Assembly (NCBI GenBank): GCA_038030265.1
Contig: CM075943.1
Coordinates: 60,115,971-60,179,970, forward strand
Direction: 5' to 3'
DNA length: 64,000 bases
Origin: Corythucha ciliata
Taxonomy: Eukaryota > Arthropoda > Insecta > Hemiptera > Tingidae
The notes under the pieces are model-generated. The model saw only the letters and a list, made by a program, of their open reading frames with translations. It made no database searches and had not been told where the DNA came from. Below are positions 48,967 through 60,159 of the stretch, piece by piece (the stretch's first letter is position 1; every line of letters begins with the position of its first letter). Made by a program: the position numbers and the translations under genes.

Positions 48967-49205
48967 GTTCACCATAACTATACGCTCTTTTTGAACAGTA
49001 CCATCAACCCCCCACTTCCTCTCCCCGTATTCGCTACCCTGGACGCATTTTCAACGATTATCGAAAACTCCTCAGACACAAAGTTTTTAGGTTCCTTCAT
49101 TAACCAAGTTTCGCACAAGAAAATTATATCCGCCTTATTGCTAACAAAAAAATCAAAACCAAAATTAAAATTTTCAAAACCATGACAATTCCAGAAAAAA
49201 ATAGT
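48967..49205 (-). pseudogene. LINE ORF2 start: AP-endonuclease N-terminal fragment
   Basis: On the - strand one frame reads WNCHGFENFNFGFDFF, then NKADIIFLCETWLMKEPKNF, then ASRVANTGRGSGGLMVLFKK, and stops. These are the first conserved blocks of the AP-type endonuclease of non-LTR retrotransposons (asparagine in WN, glutamate in CETW, and GRGSGG). The rest of ORF2 is missing, because the next bases are minisatellite. It is a truncated copy. Confidence 0.8.
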
Positions 49206-49740
49206 AAGCCGTGAAAAACTATTATAAGTAGGTAAATGTCTCTAAGTCATTAGTCGAACTTCGAAGATCATCCTCCATGGAAGCTGAAACTTGCACAACC
49301 TGCGACTGCGAGCCCTTTACATTTCTACAACTCACTTCTGACATTTTTTTGACGCCTTTCCTTCCCCCTCCGGTGGAGATGACGGGAGCCTCTTGAGTCC
49401 GCCGACCGCCGCCGTCAGTTCGCCGGCTACTGAAAAATAGGAGTACCTCTTACAGGTAACACAATCGCACCTGATGGGATCCCGTACTTTAATGAACAAA
49501 AGTTCATTTAAGAGTAGAGTAAGTACCTTGGCAAAGGGAATGGGACACTTTGTACGGTGGTACTCACAGGAGGACAGTTTGTACTAACCAGCGGGTACCT
49601 GTGAAATCAAACCACCTCAGAAGGAGGACAGTTTGTACGGTCGTAAGCGAAGAGGCTCTCTAGGAGGAGGACACTTTGTACGGTCCATCGTCCCCAGTGT
49701 GGGACCCAATATTGATTGATTGTGTGTTATTAAATGTATT
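49206..49740 (-). pseudogene. LINE ORF1 remnant and 5' region with four copies of a 13-bp motif
   Basis: Directly upstream of the endonuclease fragment, a - strand frame (MSEVSCRNVKGSQSQ to LETFTYL, stop at about 49230) looks like the end of ORF1. Further up, RCDCVTCKRY resembles a zinc-binding cysteine cluster. Between about 49543 and 49681 the + strand carries GGACA(C/G)TTTGTAC four times (near 49543, 49572, 49626 and 49669). I do not recognise a specific LINE family. The motif copies could be promoter repeats or repeated coding text. Confidence 0.5.
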
Positions 49741-49772
49741 TTATGAACTATGTGTATTAAATCTTTGAACAT

Positions 49773-50272
49773 NNNNNNNNNNNNNNNNNNNNNNNNNNNN
49801 NNNNNNNNNNNNNNNNNNNNNNNNNNNNNNNNNNNNNNNNNNNNNNNNNNNNNNNNNNNNNNNNNNNNNNNNNNNNNNNNNNNNNNNNNNNNNNNNNNNN
49901 NNNNNNNNNNNNNNNNNNNNNNNNNNNNNNNNNNNNNNNNNNNNNNNNNNNNNNNNNNNNNNNNNNNNNNNNNNNNNNNNNNNNNNNNNNNNNNNNNNNN
50001 NNNNNNNNNNNNNNNNNNNNNNNNNNNNNNNNNNNNNNNNNNNNNNNNNNNNNNNNNNNNNNNNNNNNNNNNNNNNNNNNNNNNNNNNNNNNNNNNNNNN
50101 NNNNNNNNNNNNNNNNNNNNNNNNNNNNNNNNNNNNNNNNNNNNNNNNNNNNNNNNNNNNNNNNNNNNNNNNNNNNNNNNNNNNNNNNNNNNNNNNNNNN
50201 NNNNNNNNNNNNNNNNNNNNNNNNNNNNNNNNNNNNNNNNNNNNNNNNNNNNNNNNNNNNNNNNNNNNNNNN
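49773..50272. other. Assembly gap, 500 N
   Basis: An exact run of 500 undetermined bases. The round size suggests a scaffold placeholder of unknown true length. Frames called across it are meaningless. Confidence 1.
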
Positions 50273-50520
50273 TCATGAAATGAAGGCACTCTATAAGAGT
50301 AATTCTGTTGTCAGATTCAGTCCAGCAGCGAAAAACGGATTTCAAGATGTCCTTTACTGCTCTATCTAGCATCTCCAATTTTTGAATTTTCGTTAGTGTT
50401 TCCGCTCCGTGTGATATTTCAGAGATTCTTTCCCTCCAGGGGAAAGTACGAAGGTGTGGTATATGAAATAACACGGGAGGTATCCACGTGACAACCATTT
50501 TAATTGTGATAGGATAACGC
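50273..50520 (-). other. Short open - strand frame beside the gap, not recognised
   Basis: From 50498 leftward a frame reads MVVTWIPPVLFHIPHL, then KIQKLEMLDRAVKDILKSVF, into the gap. It has a normal amino acid mix and no repeat structure. It may be part of the LINE whose 5' end lies at 49.0-49.7 kb, or of another element. No function can be assigned. Confidence 0.3.
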
Positions 50521-51195
50521 CGTGTTAAAATTATAACACCCCTTTAGAGTTTTATCTTTATTAAGCCGCAAGTTACCGTATTTGCTCAATTTTTTAGTGT
50601 ATTATCTCGAATCGATCCGCGAATATGCTTTTTCTGTTTTTCATTTCATTTTAGCTGCAAGTTATTTCCGAATTTACACCTGCGAATCACAGCTTTTACT
50701 CAATTTCGTCTCCGAATTAAAGGATTTTTACAAAATCCGCGAATTAACGTTTTTCTCCATTTTAGCTTTACATTAACGCTTTTTCTCAAAATTTACCGTG
50801 AATTAACGCTATTTCTAATTTTAGCAACGAGTTATTTCCCCAATTTTAGTGGCGGATCATTTCTTAATTTCAGCAGTGAAACACAAACACCGCGTTTCTC
50901 AATCCTATAGCTGATGGAAATTTGCGTCTTGCAGCTAATAAGCGCTTTTTGCAATTATTACCAAAGAATTTGAGATTTGTCTATATTTTAGTACTCTTTT
51001 CTTTTTATATGTCGAGCAATTAATTAATTAATTGAATTTTAGACGACCCTTGTCTTAGGACTTTTTCAAGGGATTACTCCCCCCTCACCGCACCACCCCT
51101 GCGGATAGTCACGCCTGTGAATTCGAGGGAGTGGGGAGACTGAAAATAAAGAATTAAACTTTATTGAAGCTAAATACTTACTATTTTTACGTTTT
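50521..51195 (+). repeat. 'gaattagcg' minisatellite, + orientation
   Basis: Units like 'ccgcgaattaacg' plus 'tttttctccattttagc' run to about 51020, followed by unrecognised sequence. Confidence 0.75.
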
Positions 51196-51198
51196 TTG

Positions 51199-51353
51199 TT
51201 TTGAGTTCCGAGAAAAAATTGCTCCCAAGGTGGGATTCGAACCCACGGACCTCCTAGTTTCGCCCCCAGGCGCTCCTACCGCTGAGCTAGCCTGAGAGGC
51301 TCACGCTAAGAGCGAACCCCACCAGAGAGAAAGCACCCTCTCGGAACTCAAAA
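51199..51353 (-). mobile_element. 155-bp inverted-repeat element carrying a tRNA-like sequence
   Basis: A perfect 15-bp inverted repeat, TTTTGAGTTCCGAGA at 51199-51213 and its complement at 51339-51353, encloses a - strand tRNA-like block (51299-51221). That block has an A-box 'tagctcagcggtaggagc' with a good D-stem, a T-arm gtggg/cccac around ttcgaat, and a 9-bp closing stem gctctcagg/cttgggagc. The anticodon stem cctgg/ctagg closes an 8-base loop (gggcgaaa), one too many for a normal tRNA. It is more likely a tRNA-derived repeat than a working tRNA. Confidence 0.6.
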
Positions 51354-51359
51354 GCACCC

Positions 51360-52800
51360 ATCGGGTCGGTGCATTTTAGCTGCGAATGATCATGTGCCAA
51401 CCAATTATTGGGCAAGGGTTATCGGTTTGTTTTTAGTTTTACCACATTTATCCGTGAATTAGCGTTTTTTTTCAATTTTAGCATCCCGTTGCTACTTTTT
51501 CTCTACTTTTGCCGCAAATTAGCACTATTTATCAATTTTAGTCGGTGGATAATATCTTAATTTTTGTCGCGATCGCGAATTAGCCCATTTTCTTAAATTG
51601 ATCCTCGAATTACCGTCTTTCTTCATTATAGTCACGAATGAGCTATTTAATTCGATTTTTAGGTGGAGTTTAGCAGACGTTTTCCTGTTTAGCCACCAAT
51701 CAGGCGATTTTATATCAATTTCAGCCGCGAATTACCACTTTTTTCAACTGAAATTGAATTCGAATAAAAAAAGCGGAAGAGCGCTTTTTTTTTTCAATTT
51801 CAATCCCGATGTTGCCTCGAGAAACCACGAATTGGCATTTTTAAGAATAATAGTTGAGCCGGCTAACCGGTGCTGAGCGGTGAGCTGCAGCTTTTTCTCA
51901 ATTTTATAGCGGCGAACTATGGTTTTTTTTTTCAATTATCGGCACATATTACTGTTTTTCTCCCTGTTTAGCATCAAATTAGTGATTTGTTTGTTTTTGT
52001 TTTCGTTTTTTTAATATTAGCGTTCTGTTACCAACGTTTTGCCGCGTACTTATCTCAAGATTAGCACATTTTAGAACGCCTTCTCAATTTTTCCGTCGAA
52101 ACTCGAGGTTAGCGTAGTTTCTCCTTTTTTTCCGCATATTTGTCGCTAATCAACGCTTTGAAATCTACAAATCCATATCTCCCCTCCCCCCACTGAATGG
52201 GGGGCTCGTGTCGGACTGTCCTCCTCGTCCCTTCGTCGATGCACTACTGCTGTATGAATGAAAGGGGGGGGGGGAGTCGAAGAATCGTCTGTATCAAGGA
52301 GCTTCGCCTTTAACAGCTCTTTGGTAAAAGGTAAAAGCCCTCTCAATTTCATCCACGAATTAGCACTTTTTCTTAATTTTAGCTGCGAATTAGCGAGTTT
52401 TTCGGTATTAGCAATAAATTATCGCTTAATGAATAATAGGCCGTGGGTGCGGAAGCGATAATCCAGATAAACAAGGAAAATAAGTCCTCTCCCGCTGTTG
52501 TTATATTTATTTATTGGACCGGTTTCGGCCAATCGGCCATTTTCAACACACCCGATCGATGTATAAATCAAAACATCGTTTAGATTTATACATCGATCGG
52601 GGCTAAATTATCGCTTATTCTCAATTTGAGCGACGTACTTGCCTTCAGAAGTCGAAAAATTTGTTTTTATACTTCCAGCCTCTAATTTTTCTACATTTTA
52701 TCCGTGGTAACTTCAAGAAACTTTTGCCGCCGAGTAGCTACACGTATTTTTTTTTTTTTTTAGCCTTAGCCGTCATTTAACGCTTTTTGTCACTCTTCTG
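51360..52800 (+). repeat. 'gaattagcg' minisatellite, + orientation, interrupted
   Basis: The roughly 30-bp family as above. Interruptions include a piece near 52150-52280 with G-runs, and 52440-52605, which holds 'accggtttcggccaatcggc', a phrase typical of invertebrate mobile-element tails, followed by a palindrome. Confidence 0.75.
52551..52601. repeat. Palindrome with 19-bp arms
   Basis: CCCGATCGATGTATAAATC pairs exactly with GATTTATACATCGATCGGG across a 13-base loop. It directly follows the 'accggtttcggcc' phrase, so it is probably one end of a truncated mobile element. Confidence 0.7.
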
Positions 52801-53009
52801 TCTCTGTGAGTCTGTAGCGTTCAGGCGCGGATCCAGAGTCGTCTTAAGGGTGTCGTGGGGGGGGGAGGGGGAGTTATGGCTCCATCCGGCCATGGCACCT
52901 GTCCAAGTTTTGGCACGTTTTCCAGGGAAAATTGAGCATTGTCCTTAAGGGACTCGTATGAGCCGCACGTCCGGCTCAGATCGATACAAATTCCTCTTGA
53001 AACTGACGA

Positions 53010-53620
53010 TGTTCTCATTACACGGACGCCTTTTAAACTGAAAATTTAATCATAAAGTCAACGATTAGTTCATCAGCTTAAGAATTCTCATAAAATTGCA
53101 AGTTTTCTCATAAAACAATCAATTTCTTTATGAAATAGACAATTTCACCATAAACATTTCCCTTGGTGAGGCATTTACATGAATTTTGTCTTGAAATTGA
53201 CGATTCGCGTGAGAGTAATTCCCCGAATGTTGCATTTTGCAACAGTGTGGCATTGTGTTGTGTGCGAATTCCGCTGCGAATGCGACAGTTCGCGCGTATA
53301 ATGCTTAGCATGTGCAGTTTTGCACGGTTTTTGCCCTTAATGAGCCCTTACGCTTAAAAGTTGGCCTGGGTGTGACGTTTCGTTCTAAAATTTGTAGCTT
53401 TTTTAAAAGTAAAATTCGCCTCTATTGTTGAGTTTCCCGTGAATTATTTCCCAAGCTGCAAATGGACAATTTTCTCATAATAACAACACAATTTTCCATG
53501 GTAACTTTTATATGAAATAAACAATTCCTCATACAATTTGCAAGTTGAACGTGATTTCATATGTGAATTTCTGCGATATAAGCGAATTTTTGTGTGCAAT
53601 TTCAGTTGTAAATTTTCCAT
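53010..53620 (-). repeat. Dispersed repeat module A, copy 2 (inverted relative to copy 1)
   Basis: In reverse complement this block follows copy 1 (2476-2950) phrase by phrase: 'gcctcaccaagggaaatgtt', 'ttttatgagaaaacttgcaa', 'attcttaagct', 'agtttaaaaggcgtcc'. Beyond it the sequence (53380-53620) contains further loose units such as 'acaatttctcat'. Confidence 0.6.
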
Positions 53621-54930
53621 TTTTGCCCAATTTCAACCCTAATTAGCGTTACTTTGTCAATATTGGCCTCAATTTTTTTCAGTTGCAGAGTCTTGAATTA
53701 GTAGCGTGTTTTCTCAATTTTTAGCCGCGGGCTGGGCCCAAAAATAACAGTTTTGCGTTGATTTCTACATTTTAGCCTTAGAATGGCCTCCACATACATA
53801 TATAACGCACAATTTTGGACAATTCACACACAATTTTGGTCTGAAAATTGGATCGTGAGACCACGAATCAGCGCTTTCTCGCAGTTATAGCCACGAATAT
53901 TAGCGCTTTCCCCCAAGATTTTGAAGAGTTAGCAAGTTGCACATTGACGATCAGCACATTAGTGCGCTTAAGGACCTAAAGAAACAGTGGACTGGGCGTT
54001 TTCTCCATTTTAACCGCGAATTTTCCAAAATTTGAGACACCAGATGCGCTATCAGGGGCTCCATATCGAATATTCAGCCCACACTCTTTCCTGACATCAA
54101 CACTTGCAACGTTAGGAGAGACTGAAATTTGCAGAAAGAAGCCAAATCGCTGTCAAACCGACCCAACCTTTATCACGGAATTCTATACATGAGTATTGAG
54201 AATTCCATATCCATGAATATAGAACCTAAAATATCCTCATTTCCCCGTAATCAAGCTTTTCTGGGGCCCGGGGCGGTCCGCCCCCCTCACCCCTACCACG
54301 GTACGCTACTGCCGTCATAGTACCACTAGTTTGAACTTTTTGTTGCCCAAGTCTCAACTCTTGGACGACGAGCAACAGGTTGTAATTAGGACGATTCTCT
54401 CTCTAGCGGGCTTATGATATGTTAGGATTGCTCGCTGACCAAAGTTAGGTCGTTTCTGGAGCGAATGGTTTGCTGTGGGTTTAGGGGGGGGGGAGGGATT
54501 TTGGCTAAAGGTAAAGAGAGATACACGTGATCAGTGGCGGATCTAGGATTTTATCTTGGGAGGGGTTCCACCATAAATCTAATCTACTCCATCTTTTTAG
54601 TTTTTATGAAAAAAGTTCCAGCTATTTTTTCCATCATGTTTCCATGCCCCCCCACCCCCGTTTTTCAAACAAATGTATCCGCGAATTGGCATTTTGTCTC
54701 AATTTTAGGAGCGCATAACGCTTTTTCTCCGTTTAAGCCTGGAATTAGCGTTTTTCTTCATTTTCTCAATTTTTAGCGCGAATTAGGTTCTGCGTTTCCT
54801 CAATTTTAGCAGCAGATTTTCTCTAATTGATGAGCGAATTGGCCCCCCCCCCGTCCCCCCATTTTAGCTGTCGGTTAATTCTTAATAAAATTAACAATTA
54901 TTCCTTAGTTTTAACGGTGAATAACTGCTT
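53621..54930 (+). repeat. 'gaattagcg' minisatellite mixed with unrecognised sequence
   Basis: Clear units lie at 53620-54030 and 54660-54920. Between them (54040-54530) is unrecognised sequence with no supported gene. The phrase cagtggcggatctagg starts at 54532 and is nearly the same as at 42303, in both cases just before minisatellite. Confidence 0.65.
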
Positions 54931-54931
54931 T

Positions 54932-55406
54932 TGAGGAAGTAACATAAAAAATAAAATTCGCTGGAAACATTTTTTTTTCGAAAGAAAATGACTAAATATG
55001 ACGAAGAGTTGAATATTAGTGCGTAAATGATTGATTTCGATTTATAGCGAAATAATAAAACTTGTCAATTTTTTTTTGTTACCTTAAACGGCCGGTCTGT
55101 GACTCGTGACGTAGTTAAGGGGTTGTGACCCCTCCCAACCCTCCGCTTCGTGGCTGTTATCATGTCTTGCCCCTTCTTGTCACTCCCACTCTCTTAAGTC
55201 CTATTGTTTGATTTGTGGGAAGGTCATGCGAAGGCTGTTATTACGTCATCAGTCTATCTAGCCTATTTCAAATGGGTCCCGCAACTCAATAGTTTTGAAA
55301 ATTGATAAATAAATTTAGGGCCTGATTTTATTTGAACGGATCGTGTTTTCATGAGTTTTGGTACCCAAGCTATCACGACAGCATGATTTTGGAAAATGTG
55401 TTACTT
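54932..55406. mobile_element. Inverted-repeat element, copy 2 of the 489-bp family
   Basis: This copy matches 23122-23610 in order and wording over its whole length. It starts TGAGGAAGTAACA, but the right end stops at 'tgttactt' and lacks the last bases, so it is slightly truncated. Minisatellite lies on both sides. Confidence 0.75.
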
Positions 55407-55775
55407 GAAATCTGCGAATTAGCGTTTTTCTTCATTTTAGCTGCGAATCTTTTCATCAACTTAATCTCAACTTTGTATGTATATTATAACAATGTTTCCC
55501 TCGGTGTGCCACAGCCGTTTCGAAACAGTTTTTCTCTCACCCATCATAATGACGTTTCGCGTAATTTGTGCCCTTGGCGTGGCATTTCGCGCATAAATTT
55601 CTCGGATTTTGCTCACTGAAAAAACAATTTTGTGGATTTTCATTGCCGGCAAACTAATATTTCCCTGGGTGGCCCAATTGAGAGACCATTCTGATTTGGG
55701 CCTCCCAGCAGAACTGCCTGTATTTCTTGGTTGAGCACGGCTCAGGAGACTCATAAATCACGTGTTTCTCAGACC
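55407..55775. other. Spacer, nothing recognised
   Basis: A few minisatellite units are followed by GC-richer words like those at 53.2 kb ('ttcgcgtaatttgtgcccttggcg'). No gene. Confidence 0.4.
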
Positions 55776-55906
55776 TGGGGCCGCGTAGTTAGAGTTGTCG
55801 GGAAAAACTCACGTGAGGTGGTTGCTATGGCGGGATAGTATTATTTCTGATGTAGCGTCCTTACCGCTTGCGAGATTTTTTCTCGGCGACTCTAACTAAG
55901 GCCCCA
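55776..55906. mobile_element. Small inverted-repeat element, 131 bp
   Basis: The left end TGGGGCCGCGTAGTTAGAGT and the right end, whose reverse complement reads TGGGGCCTTAGTTAGAGTCG, pair over about 35 bases with a few mismatches and one gap. The centre contains 'gttgctatggcgggatagt', also found inverted near 24922-24940. Confidence 0.65.
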
Positions 55907-56280
55907 GTACCTTTAAGAAAATGATCCTTAAATTTGACTCAATGGGATTTTGGAGGCGATTTTGATGATTTATTTGCACAAGTGACTTCGACTCCAAGGG
56001 GGAAGGGTGGCCCCCTCTTGGATCCGCCACTGGTAGCGTTAAGAGGTAGGGATGATGGGGGTGGACCGCGGTGGGCTCCCCCTCCATCTAATGAGGGAGC
56101 TCCCAAAAATCTTAAAGATGGAAAAATGAGGATTTCTAGGTTTTAAATGTTCCCGGAAGTGGGTACGTGAAAACAAGTTTTGGTATGTGGTTGAAGAGCG
56201 ATATTGGCTCCTTTCGACGTTTTTAAGATCATCAGAGCCTGGTCGGAATGACGAATTGCAGGTGACCAGCAAAGCGTGTA
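55907..56280. other. Spacer with inverted cagtggcggatcca end
   Basis: The phrase tggatccgccactgg lies at about 56019-56033. The rest is unrecognised. Confidence 0.4.
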
Positions 56281-57360
56281 GCTGAATATTCGATTTAACC
56301 CAAAAATGCGATATTCCAAAGGCTCAAATTGAGAGAAATCTCGCCTTCTGCGAGTAACTTAGCGGGTTAAAATAGATAAAATACGCTGATCCCCAGCATT
56401 TTTAGGTATTTGAGCGTATACATTTGAGAAGGCGCATTAACATGCCTGTTCTTGGGGCACGTCCAGAGCAAAAAGTTTGGAAAAAGCGCCAATATTCATG
56501 GCTTAAACTGTGAAAACGCGTTCATTTACCCGTATCTCGATGAAACTCTCATACCAAAGTTGAGAAAAAATCGCTGAATTAATATTGACGACCAGAGTGG
56601 CAATTTTGCGGTTGGTGAAATTCACATGGGCTGATTTTGTTTCATTTAATTTCACTCTCCATGTTTTAGTCCACTTAACAACCTTGTCAACAGTTGTTTG
56701 CAGTTTCCTTGTAGCTTTCTGAACGTTTTCTCCAACAGGTAAGATGGCTGTGTCATGAGCGAATGTGGCAAAAGTGACATCGTCACTTGAAGGTAGATCC
56801 ATTGTGTACAATATGTACAGGACTGGTCCGAGAACGGTGCCTTGAGGTACTAGGGCTTTAGGTCTGAGTATTTGTTGTCTTGCTTCACCCTGAAGTGTTT
56901 ATTTAGAAGTGCTTTTTCTGAAAAATGATAAAAAAAAAAGCTTGAAAAAAACAAGTGAAAACGCTAATTCATAGCTATAAAAATGAGAAATAATCGCGGA
57001 TAAAATTGAAAAAAACAAAAACAAAAAATAAATTAAACAAAAACAACACGAATTCAGGGTTAGAATTGAGAAAAATGGCTAATTCGCTACTGAAATAAAT
57101 AAAAAAAACCGCCTGTTCGCGGATACAGAAGAGAAAATTTGCTTAAAATTCGCAGCTAAATTTGCGAAAAACGCTAATTCACAACTGAAATTTAGAAGAA
57201 TAGCCAATTGGTAGCTAAAATTGTGACAAATGCTAATCTACAGCAAACATGGAGAAAATTGCTGATGAAATAACTGCTAAAATTGAGAAAAATTGCTAAG
57301 TCGCTAATGAAATTGACAAAAAGCTATAATTAGCGGCCAAAATAGGGATATTCATATTCA
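56281..57360 (-). repeat. 'gaattagcg' minisatellite, - orientation, split by a LINE fragment
   Basis: Units such as 'gctaaaattgagaaaaatcg' lie on both sides of the insert at 56545-56895. Orientation is opposite to that of the family at 42-55 kb. Confidence 0.75.
56545..56895 (-). pseudogene. Jockey/R1-like reverse transcriptase fragment
   Basis: On the - strand the frame reads ALVPQGTVLGPVLYILYTMD, then VTFATFAHDTAILP, then KVVKWTKTWRVKLNETKSAH, matching the palm and following region of non-LTR reverse transcriptases. The catalytic F-A-D-D is changed to F-A-H-D, so the enzyme is dead. No other part of the element is near. Confidence 0.85.
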
Positions 57361-57379
57361 TGGACGAGACAGGGACGAA

Positions 57380-57660
57380 TGGGTGCGTCAGTGGGAGAGG
57401 GACATTTTCCCTATGTACCCATTTGTCAGAGAAAGGTCTGACAAATAGGTACATGACAAATGGGCGCGAAAAAATAAAAAATATAAAAAAATAGCTTGTA
57501 CCAATTTGACGGTGGTTGGCCCGACAAATGGGAGTGCCACCGAAGTTAGCTGCTAACGTTTGCTTCGGCTAGGCTCAAGTGGAAATTAATTCGTTCACGG
57601 TTCATTAACTTGAAGTTCCTCGTACGAAGCTTTCATTGTGTCCTTCTCGTCGCGTGTCTG
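57380..57660 (+). repeat. Left arm of a distant inverted repeat flanking the LINE
   Basis: The phrases 'tacccatttgtcag', 'ggctaggctcaagtggaaat', 'attcgttcacggttca', 'agttcctcgta' and 'agctttcattgt' recur in the same order, in reverse complement, at 62735-62880. The region also holds a small palindrome of 'gacaaatgggtac' words at 57405-57470. Confidence 0.65.
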
Positions 57661-58526
57661 CCCTTCCGATCAGATGTTGAACACGTTTATACGATGGCGT
57701 AAATGTTGTGATTGCACTTATTGTTAGTAGGTGCAACCTTTGCATACTTTTCTCACTTACCACATTAATTTGATAATAATAATTTATTGTTCACACAACA
57801 GTCTGTTGTAAAATATTGTCAAATATAACAATGTCGGTCTCAATGAATGAAGTCCTCTATTGAATAGGGCGCTGCATCGAGTAGAATACGCTTGACTTGT
57901 GACCGAAATGTATTTTGTGGCAGTTCTCTCATAGCAGTCGGAAGAAGGTTATGGAGAGAATGTCCTAACACTGAGGGATCATATGCTTCTGTTCGCGATA
58001 GTCGACAGCGGTCAGGAACCAAGTCATCCTTAAATCGCGTTTGGTGATCGTGTTTGCGAGACTGCAGCGCTCCCCGTTGAGCAAGCAGGTGTGTGTAGGA
58101 CAGAACCTCCATGATCAATGCCCCATAACTGCCCATGCACTGCTGGAGAACAGCCCGAAAGTGAGATCCTGCGTCTTCGCAGAGTTAAGGACAAGGTGAT
58201 TTCTCCGGCACCATTCTTCCACGAATGATGAAGCCCCGTTAACCAAATCCAATGTAGAGCCCATCGAGCAACTAGAGCAAACGACTGTCAGATCATCGGC
58301 GTAAAGGTATGGCTGAATTCCATGCTTAGTGATGTGCAACGGCTGAAGAGTAACGGGCTGAGAATAGTGCCCTGCTTGAATTCAATATCGAACGTGGGGA
58401 GAATTTCGGACATGTCACCGCCACAGCTGACATACTGACCCCAACCAGAAATAAGTGACATTATCAACTGTACAGTTGAATCATCCACCCCAAGGATGTG
58501 CAGCGTTATTCTCAGAACATCAAGGT

Positions 58527-59051
58527 TTATGGAGTCAAACGCGCGAGAAAGGTCAAAGAGATATTCTCTTTATTTTTCAGACCACGAAGACACTGCCGCA
58601 ACAGATCAAGAGCAGCCGTGGTGCTGCTCCGACCACGACTAAAACCGTAATGACAATCCGACAAAATTGCGGAAGATTCCAAAAACGCCGAAAGCCGTTC
58701 ACCAACCATAAACTCGAAGACCTTAATCAGAACACTCTCAATGGTAATATGCCGATAGTCCCCATAATCCTTTTTACCCTTCTTTGGAACTGGGATAACC
58801 CAAGCGAGTTTAAACCACGGTGGCACGCTACCAAGACGTTCAAACTTATTAAACACATGGCACAGGGGCTCTGCAATTTGCCCAGCAACGTGTTTTAACA
58901 CGTTCCCAGTCAGTCCATAGGTGTCAATCGAGTTATTCGCTTTTAACTTGTGAATGGCCGAATGAACCTTTTCCACAGAGAATTCGCATATATCAAAACC
59001 GTCGTCCAAGCTCTTCAAATTGATCTGGCTATCGGGGGGATTGGGTGACTC
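58527..59051 (-). pseudogene. LINE reverse transcriptase, finger and palm part
   Basis: The reverse transcriptase N-terminal region runs up to the frameshift near 58560. It carries the conserved blocks FKLAWVIPVPKKGKKDYGDY and SDCHYGFSRGRSSTTAALDL. Its upstream end is where the hAT-like element landed. The active-site motif lies in the next segments (58488-58115) in other frames. Confidence 0.85.
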
Positions 59052-60159
59052 CAGTGATGCACGAGACCGAGACGAGACTTGAGTGGTCTCGGTCTCGCTC
59101 ATGAAAAGTCGGTCTCGATCATGAAAATTCGGTCTCGTCTCGAAAAGTTAAAGGTGCGAATTCAAAGTATGTGTGATATTAGTGACGAGTGATCCTATTC
59201 TCGCCTCAATGATTACGAATGACGACGATAGATGAATTTATACTTTGCTTTCCTTCCGTGGTGGCTCGTGCCACGAAGGGAGATAAGTGATACACTACTG
59301 ATTAATGACCAAAGAGCTTTGTAATTGCCCCAAAATAGAATCGTGCCTTTAAAACAATCGTCCCACTGAGAACGTGAAAGGGGATCAGTTGGGAATTCAA
59401 CGAGATCAACTCAAAATCTCGCACATGCTAACTCATTTTGTTCGAGCAAGAGACTTCCCTTCCCAGACACGACGAGGCAGAGGTGCACAATCCCCCCCTG
59501 ATACATCAGACTCTCCTTCGACTGGAAATAATAGTTAAAAAAAAAAAAAAAAAAATTGAAAGCGGTGTCGAGTTTGATGATAGTGGCCCAGGGAAGTTTC
59601 CAACGCAAAATTAGGGTCCCCTTGCACTAATCAGCCTGGCCGCGGCAGCCAGTTGGCTGCTGTGCAGTTGGGCTTGTCCTAGTGGCTGCCCCAGCCTGGA
59701 AATCTTTGCTGCCTAGTGCGCGGGCAACCATAGGTTGCATTGTATTTCACCGGCCCCCCGGGAACCCTAACCCATTTTTTTTTTTATTATTACGATACCT
59801 AGGCATGAAGGAGCTTTTAACGAACGAGGCACGATGTTCGACTTTGTCTCGTGTCATCATCGGTAGAGATTGTAGTGCGATTATACGCCTCAGGATCGTA
59901 CGCTTTTTTTACTTTCGGTCGTTCAAAGTCTTTTAAAGCCAATTAGGTTGATAATTATGTAATTTAAGGGTTCCGTAAAGTCTCCCATTTGCCACACAAC
60001 TTCATTCCAGAGAAATAAAAAAGAAGAAACAAAAGAAGCGCGTAAGATGAAAGCTGGCTTCCCTGCCTCAATTCTTCTACCAACTCACCAACATAATCAG
60101 CTGACTTTGACCTTTTTGGGTTATAATTTTTACGGTTCCTCTCATCCTTCACTCATCAT

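Noticed and set aside
49617..50498. Long frames spanning the N run
   Set aside because: They are created only because undetermined bases contain no stop.
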